A program made the position numbers and the translations under genes. Source: Mortierella alpina (Eukaryota > Mortierellomycota > Mortierellomycetes > Mortierellales > Mortierellaceae). Taken from it: a stretch of 64,000 bases of DNA. The stretch lies in NCBI GenBank assembly GCA_029449245.1, contig JANATF010000004.1:992001-1056000 (forward strand). The letters are read 5' to 3'. Below, one piece after another: positions 59,411-64,000 of this stretch. The first letter of the stretch is position 1; each line of letters begins with the position of its first letter. The notes beneath the pieces are model-generated. The model was given only the letters and a program-made list of their open reading frames with translations, searched no databases and was not told the DNA's origin.

Positions 59411-60659
59411 ATGGGTGCACCTGCCGAGCTCTTCTCCCTTATCGAGCAGTTCCTGCAAGACCAGGGCTGCGTCAACACCTTGAAGGCGTTCAAGAAGGAA
59501 GCCAAGAACGTAAGACTACCAACCTCTGTTCCTTCTGGTATCGCCACACGGGGCAAAGAAGGCTCGAAGCAGATGTGATCCAGCCTCTGACTCGTGCTCT
59601 TTCTCATGAACTCATTTTTGTAGACCTTAAAATCCAGCACCAAGCCCAAGAAGACGCTGATTGAAATCTACGAAGGACAGGCGACGGATACCTCCAGCAA
59701 CTCTAGCAGCTCCAGCGACTCGAGCGACTCGAGCGACTCGAGCGACAGTGACAGTGAGGATGAAAAGATGGAGGAGGTGAAGGCTGAGAGCTCGTCGGAT
59801 TCATCCTCTTCCGAGGCCGAGTCAAAGTCTAGCTCGTCTTCTTCATCTTCCTCGTCTTCAGAGAGCGAGGACGACGCCGATGCTGAGTCCTCGGACTCGA
59901 GTGATGAGGAGGGCTCTTCCTCTTCTTCTAGCAGCGAGGATGACTCAGATGATGAGGATACCACCACTGTCGAGTCGGATATCATCGCCGCCGTTACGCA
60001 GGACAGCGACAGTGACAGCGACTCTTCCTCTTCCTCCTCCTCTTCGTCTTCAGGATCGGGCTCGAGCTCGGACTCCTCCAGCTCTTCCAGCTCCTCCGAC
60101 TCTGATTCCAGCGACAGCGAGGACGAGAAGGTGACTGTTAAGAAGGCTGTTGTTGAGGAGACTATCATTACACCACCTGCTAAGAAGCAGAAGATTGAGG
60201 TAAGAGCGTAGCCGGCTTTGCACTTGTATCTTTTAGAAACTATATGCAAGGCGTGATATTGACAGACTTGAAATTTTCCTTGTTATCATTAGGGCCCCAA
60301 AACTCCCAAAGTCCAGAACGAGCCCTTCAAGCGTGTCAAGGCTGAGGACGTTGTCTTTTTGAACGACAAGTTGAAGGATAACACTTATATGTCCAAGGTA
60401 TGAGCCACTCAGGATCAAAAGGGGCCGGATGCGCGCAGTTTGCGTGTCGACGTCCTGAGGTTTAACATCCATGCGTCATTTCTTTTTCTGGATATAGGGT
60501 GGTTCCGAGGCTGGATATGGATACAGAGCTCATTTGGACATGATTGTGACCAAGGGCAAGGGCTTCCGCGCCGAGAAGACAAAGAAGAAGCGTGGCTCGT
60601 ACAAGGGTGGTGTCATTGACTTTGCTTCTCATTCGTTCAAGTTTCCCGACAGCGAATAA
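59411..60659 (+). CDS. SRP40: Srp40/Nopp140 (NOLC1)-like nucleolar phosphoprotein
   Basis: Four exons: 59411-59509, 59624-60199, 60293-60397, 60498-60659 (313 aa); all introns phase 0. N-terminal LisH-like helix (MGAPAELFSLIEQFLQDQG, TLKAFKKEAK). A long tract of Ser/Asp/Glu repeats (about residues 50-200) full of casein kinase 2 sites. The C-terminal SRP40_C domain is complete: FKRVKAEDVVFLNDKLKDNTY, then GSEAGYGYRAHLDMIVTKGKGFR, KKKRGSYKGG, DFASHSFKF. Proteins of this family chaperone snoRNPs between nucleolus and Cajal bodies; a partner, Nop58, is encoded in this window. The Ser repeats are written with mixed TCT/TCC/AGC codons. Confidence 0.95.
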
Positions 60660-60770
60660 ATGTTTTCGTTACAAGGATACCAACCGCAAGAACACACTGC
60701 ATCGCCCAACATCACACCCTGCATTAGAATAATAAAAAAAAGAAGTGCTATCATTTTAATGACTTTGGTT

Positions 60771-60814
60771 CCCGAGACGGTCCTGTTAGCCACCCGAGAC
60801 GGTCCTGTTAGCCA
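60771..60814. repeat. Perfect 22-bp tandem duplication
   Basis: The unit CCCGAGACGGTCCTGTTAGCCA occurs at 60771-60792 and 60793-60814 without a mismatch, between the convergent SRP40 and ATG18 genes. Confidence 0.9.
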
Positions 60815-60856
60815 CCACTCTCATTTTCCACATGAACGTGTCGTGTGTTCACGATC

Positions 60857-62892
60857 TCAGTCAGAACCGGGCGCAGAGCCAAAGTCCTCACTGCTTTCCA
60901 GTAAACTATCCGGGACGAAGAAAGCAGCCGATCAAACAAAACGTGTTCAGTTATTATTGCTGGTCATACACTGAGCTCAACCGCGCGGCCGCATTGCCAT
61001 TTCAGTGTCTGCTACTTACCTGTACTGCTTCAACATCACGCAAGGTCCTCCGTTCTCAAGGTCAATGTTGTATTGGTAAAGATATCCGTCTGAGGTTGCG
61101 ACCATCACTTGGGGAGTCGTGCTAGAGAAAAATAAAAGGACTGTGTGAGTGGAAAGGCCGACCCTGTAGATCACTAACACGGACAACGTTTTTTTACTGC
61201 CTCCCTGTCGAGACGTACTTGCTAAGCGCGATAACACTCTGAACACCTGCACTTGGCAACTTTAGGTATGCAAAGTCTCGCGATGGCTCAAAGATTTCAG
61301 TAATGGCTCCAGGCAGGTACGACCCAACACTTCCTGCAATGTTCCGTCCAAGATGCATCGACTGTCGTCGAAGAACCGAACTAAGGAAGATTATTTGATA
61401 CAGATTAGTCATCCTATGCTTTACCATCGTTTCATGCATTACCAGTCCATGTCCCTTGGGCAACTTGAAAATCAAAGATAACAAAGATTGTGTACCCCAT
61501 GCCCGATTGCTTGATGTCCAGTGATCCGTCCACTAGTCCTGCGTTGCGCTGGCTGTTGCTTGGGCTTGAACCTCCCAGTTTGAAAATGTGCACCGTATCC
61601 GTGTCACTAGAGACACAAAGAAGTGTGCTCATCAGGTTGAAGGAGAGTGAATAAATCCTTGCAGTCTGCGAGCCTCGCCTGAACTGGTAAAGTCGCTGAG
61701 CATTGGGTATGGACCAAATTCGAATAACCGTGCCCTGCTCACAGATGATGGATAAGTGACATTGAAGGTCAGTTGGCTTCACACATTTACTTGCCGAGTG
61801 CTTACGGCCTATAAAGCCTGTCCGTGTTTACCTTGTCGCTCGCAGTCGCCAGCATGGTGCCTTCCGAATTGATAGAGATATTCGAAACGGACGTCTTGTG
61901 CGCTTGTACAATGTTCACGACCTGAAGTGTGAGCGCGTTAAAAATTAAAACATCGCCCGATGGTCCATGAGAGTCGTCGCGCCCGTTATTAGAGAAAGGA
62001 GAGGTTGGTGAAGGAGTCGGCGAGGGGTATGCCAAATAACAGCTCTCACTTGACGGCGAAAGAGCGCAGATAGCTAATTTTTTTTCCATCAAAATAGCAA
62101 TAACGGCATGTTAGGTCTTTCCTCTCGTGACAACAAACAACCGAAACTATGCCCGTGGTCAGAGTCCGCCTACCATGCGGATTAGGACTTGTTTCGATGG
62201 TATGAAGAAGCTTCATGTTGCTGATATCGTAGACGTAAATCTGGTCCTCAAGAACAACGATGAGTCGCTTCCTGTTGAGCTTCACTGATAGAATCGACGT
62301 CGGGAATGTGAGCTCGCAGATGGTGGACTGACGCTGAAAGAGTATATAAAAACGTATAAGACAAGGTGGCGTTAGGAAATCGCTGCGGTAGGACCATCGC
62401 GCCTAGCCAAGAAACGGTATTCCAGCAGTTGATACCTTTGTGTTGATAATCTGGAGCCTCCTGGGTGAAGATACGGGTTGATCGCCAGCCCCTACAATAG
62501 CCACCAGAGACGTACAGAACAGCATCTCGACGATGCCTATAGAGCTATCCGCTAAAGTGAGAGAGCCAAACAAAACAAGCAAAGAAGTGAGGAAATTGCA
62601 TGGTCGAAAGCATGGCGAGAGAAACACCGGAGGGACCCAGCACTTACATTTGGAGTAGCATTTTCCGAAGGGGTCGCAGTTGTAAATCTTGAAACCATTC
62701 TTGGTTCCGACCGAGATGCAGCTGACATGTGGGCAATTGGGTGTAAAGGAAACGGTGCCAAGAGGAACGACCTCGTTAGCTTCGATGACTCTTGCGAACC
62801 ATGCACTCTTCCTGCACTGCAGCGAGTACATGCCTGAAATCCTGATTGAAGTTGATGAAGTGCAGCTCGCTTCCTTTCACGCTGACGTTCAT
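60857..62892 (-). CDS. ATG18: Atg18/WIPI-family PROPPIN
   Basis: Nine exons: 62892-62834, 62721-62648, 62551-62436, 62333-62174, 62073-61832, 61734-61496, 61380-61219, 61121-61020, 60905-60857 (400 aa). A seven-blade beta-propeller that binds PI3P and PI(3,5)P2 in autophagy and vacuole control. Seen: [81 protein letters not shown]; the lipid-binding FRRG at 235-238; [12 protein letters not shown]; and [15 protein letters not shown]. Intron 1 has a GC donor (AG|GCATGT); only it gives NQDFSCIS. Exon 9 closes with [16 protein letters not shown]. It could equally be the Hsv2 or Atg21 type. Confidence 0.93.
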
Positions 62893-64000
62893 GTGGACTA
62901 TCCTGTGGGTGGTACCAAGTGGGTGTATGGTTGTAAAGTGCGGGAGGGCGTGTGTGTGAAGGTGTGTGTGAAGCTTCGAGAGCAGCGAGCAACGAGGATG
63001 AATGTCACGCGTCGGGACTCGATATCACCTGACTAGATGAGTTGCCGCGCGAAAAGTGGGGCTGAACCTGACCTAGACCGCCTTTTGGGGTGGAAGGGCT
63101 CACACACAGCGCTGGAGCTGTTCTGCGACAAGAGAATACGGCGCATGACATCTGTAGATTTGAGCACGTTATACAGGGTAGCCCGGCGCGCCAGACTCCG
63201 ATTGGCGTGAGAGTCTTGAAGGCGCCCGCTTCTAATCATAAACCCGAGACGTTACACGCTCGGGCCGTTGCTATGGAGGGAGCATGCTATGATTGGCGTA
63301 GCCATACAGATTAATTCACCAAGCCTGTCGTACACTTTAAAGGCACATGCGATGGTGGCAGTGGGATGAATTATTCATAAGATATCTTCTTGGGCATTGA
63401 ACGAGATGCTCGGGCCATTGAGAGGTGAGGTCGACTTGACACATTCCTCGGTCCATCCTCGGAGGTTAGTCTAGAGTGTTTGGATTTGTGCCACAAAGAG
63501 AGATGTTCCATTTCAACAAAAGACCAACGAAGTTTGATAGAAAACGCTGCAGGCAAAGGGGCTGGGCAAAGCAGAACGTTAGTGATTGTATAGGAGCATG
63601 CAGTTGCGGTAGGAGACATGTGCGCTATACAGATGGCAATCAGAGGGCATCAATCGGGATCGAGATCGAGTAGAGGTGGTCGGGGCCAAGACTTTTGTGC
63701 ATGAGTGTGTGCAGAGGACCATCAGAGACCATACTTCAGCTGTGGGAGAAGAGAGTGCACGAGGACAAAGTTTGGGGTGTCCAGACTTTGTCTTGTTTCC
63801 ACCCCACCAACACGGAATACACGAGTACACTTGCAGCCATGAGCCGTGATTGGCTGCTGCCATCTTTGCCCCCCCTGGCTGTTGAGCATCACTATTTCAA
63901 CGCCCCTGCCCTTCACCTCCTCTTCCTCTTCCTCTGTTGACCTTCCACACCTGCCCTCCGCTGCCCCCTGCTGCTCTTCTTCCTCTTCTTCCTTATACCA
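62893..64000. other. ATG18 promoter and right edge
   Basis: No supported gene. The last 60 bp are CTTCCT-rich, similar to leaders just upstream of start codons elsewhere in the window, so a plus-strand gene may begin beyond the edge. Confidence 0.4.

Noticed and set aside
59668-60249. Antisense Ser/Glu-rich frame over the SRP40 repeats
   Set aside because: It is the mirror of Ser/Asp/Glu codon repeats; no domain.

Overview
The window is nuclear DNA of a filamentous fungus. The genes carry many short spliceosomal introns (mostly 75-180 bp, GT-AG with a few GC-AG), and the set includes fungal families (Kre9/Knh1-like, Iml2, Pet123/mS26-like, GT71 mannosyltransferase). Cystinosin, DOT1 and an SLC33A1-type acetyl-CoA transporter beside a CE9-like amidohydrolase and a Mutator-like transposon suggest an early-diverging fungus, perhaps Mortierellomycota/Mucoromycota. 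That placement is inference from gene style; no marker gene was aligned. All intron and exon limits below were read by hand from splice signals, frame and family expectation.

Left part (1-15.8 kb): an orphan protein (1644-3155), a double-domain CE9-like amidohydrolase (4000-7104), a tRNA-Arg(CCT) gene (7370-7442), cystinosin (7830-9180), a NIP30/PSME3IP1-like protein (9319-10662), a GT71 mannosyltransferase (minus), a Cbf1/USF-like bHLH factor (minus) and a small orphan (minus).

Gene-poor part (16-29.3 kb): a degenerate 580-bp tandem repeat with an inverted partial copy (16.4-18.0 kb), a broken open frame, a secreted protein with two Kre9/Knh-like segments, two minus-strand orphans, and a complete 4277-bp Mutator-like element (25048-29324). 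The element is flanked by a perfect 9-bp target duplication, carries an intact-looking four-exon transposase, and has an unusual rearranged right end. It lies 138 bp upstream of the CDC48 start codon.

Housekeeping part (29.4-63 kb): CDC48, NOP58, COX6, RIB1 (GTP cyclohydrolase II), transaldolase, a large Kelch-BTB protein, an Iml2-like TPR protein, an acetyl-CoA transporter, calcineurin B, DOT1, a mitoribosomal protein mS26/Pet123 candidate, an Srp40/Nopp140 protein and an Atg18/WIPI protein. There are no operons: neighbours are independent transcription units in mixed orientation. Thematic links are loose (NOP58 and Srp40 in snoRNP/nucleolar work; COX6 and mS26 in mitochondria; Atg18 and cystinosin in vacuole/lysosome biology) and are not evidence of co-regulation.
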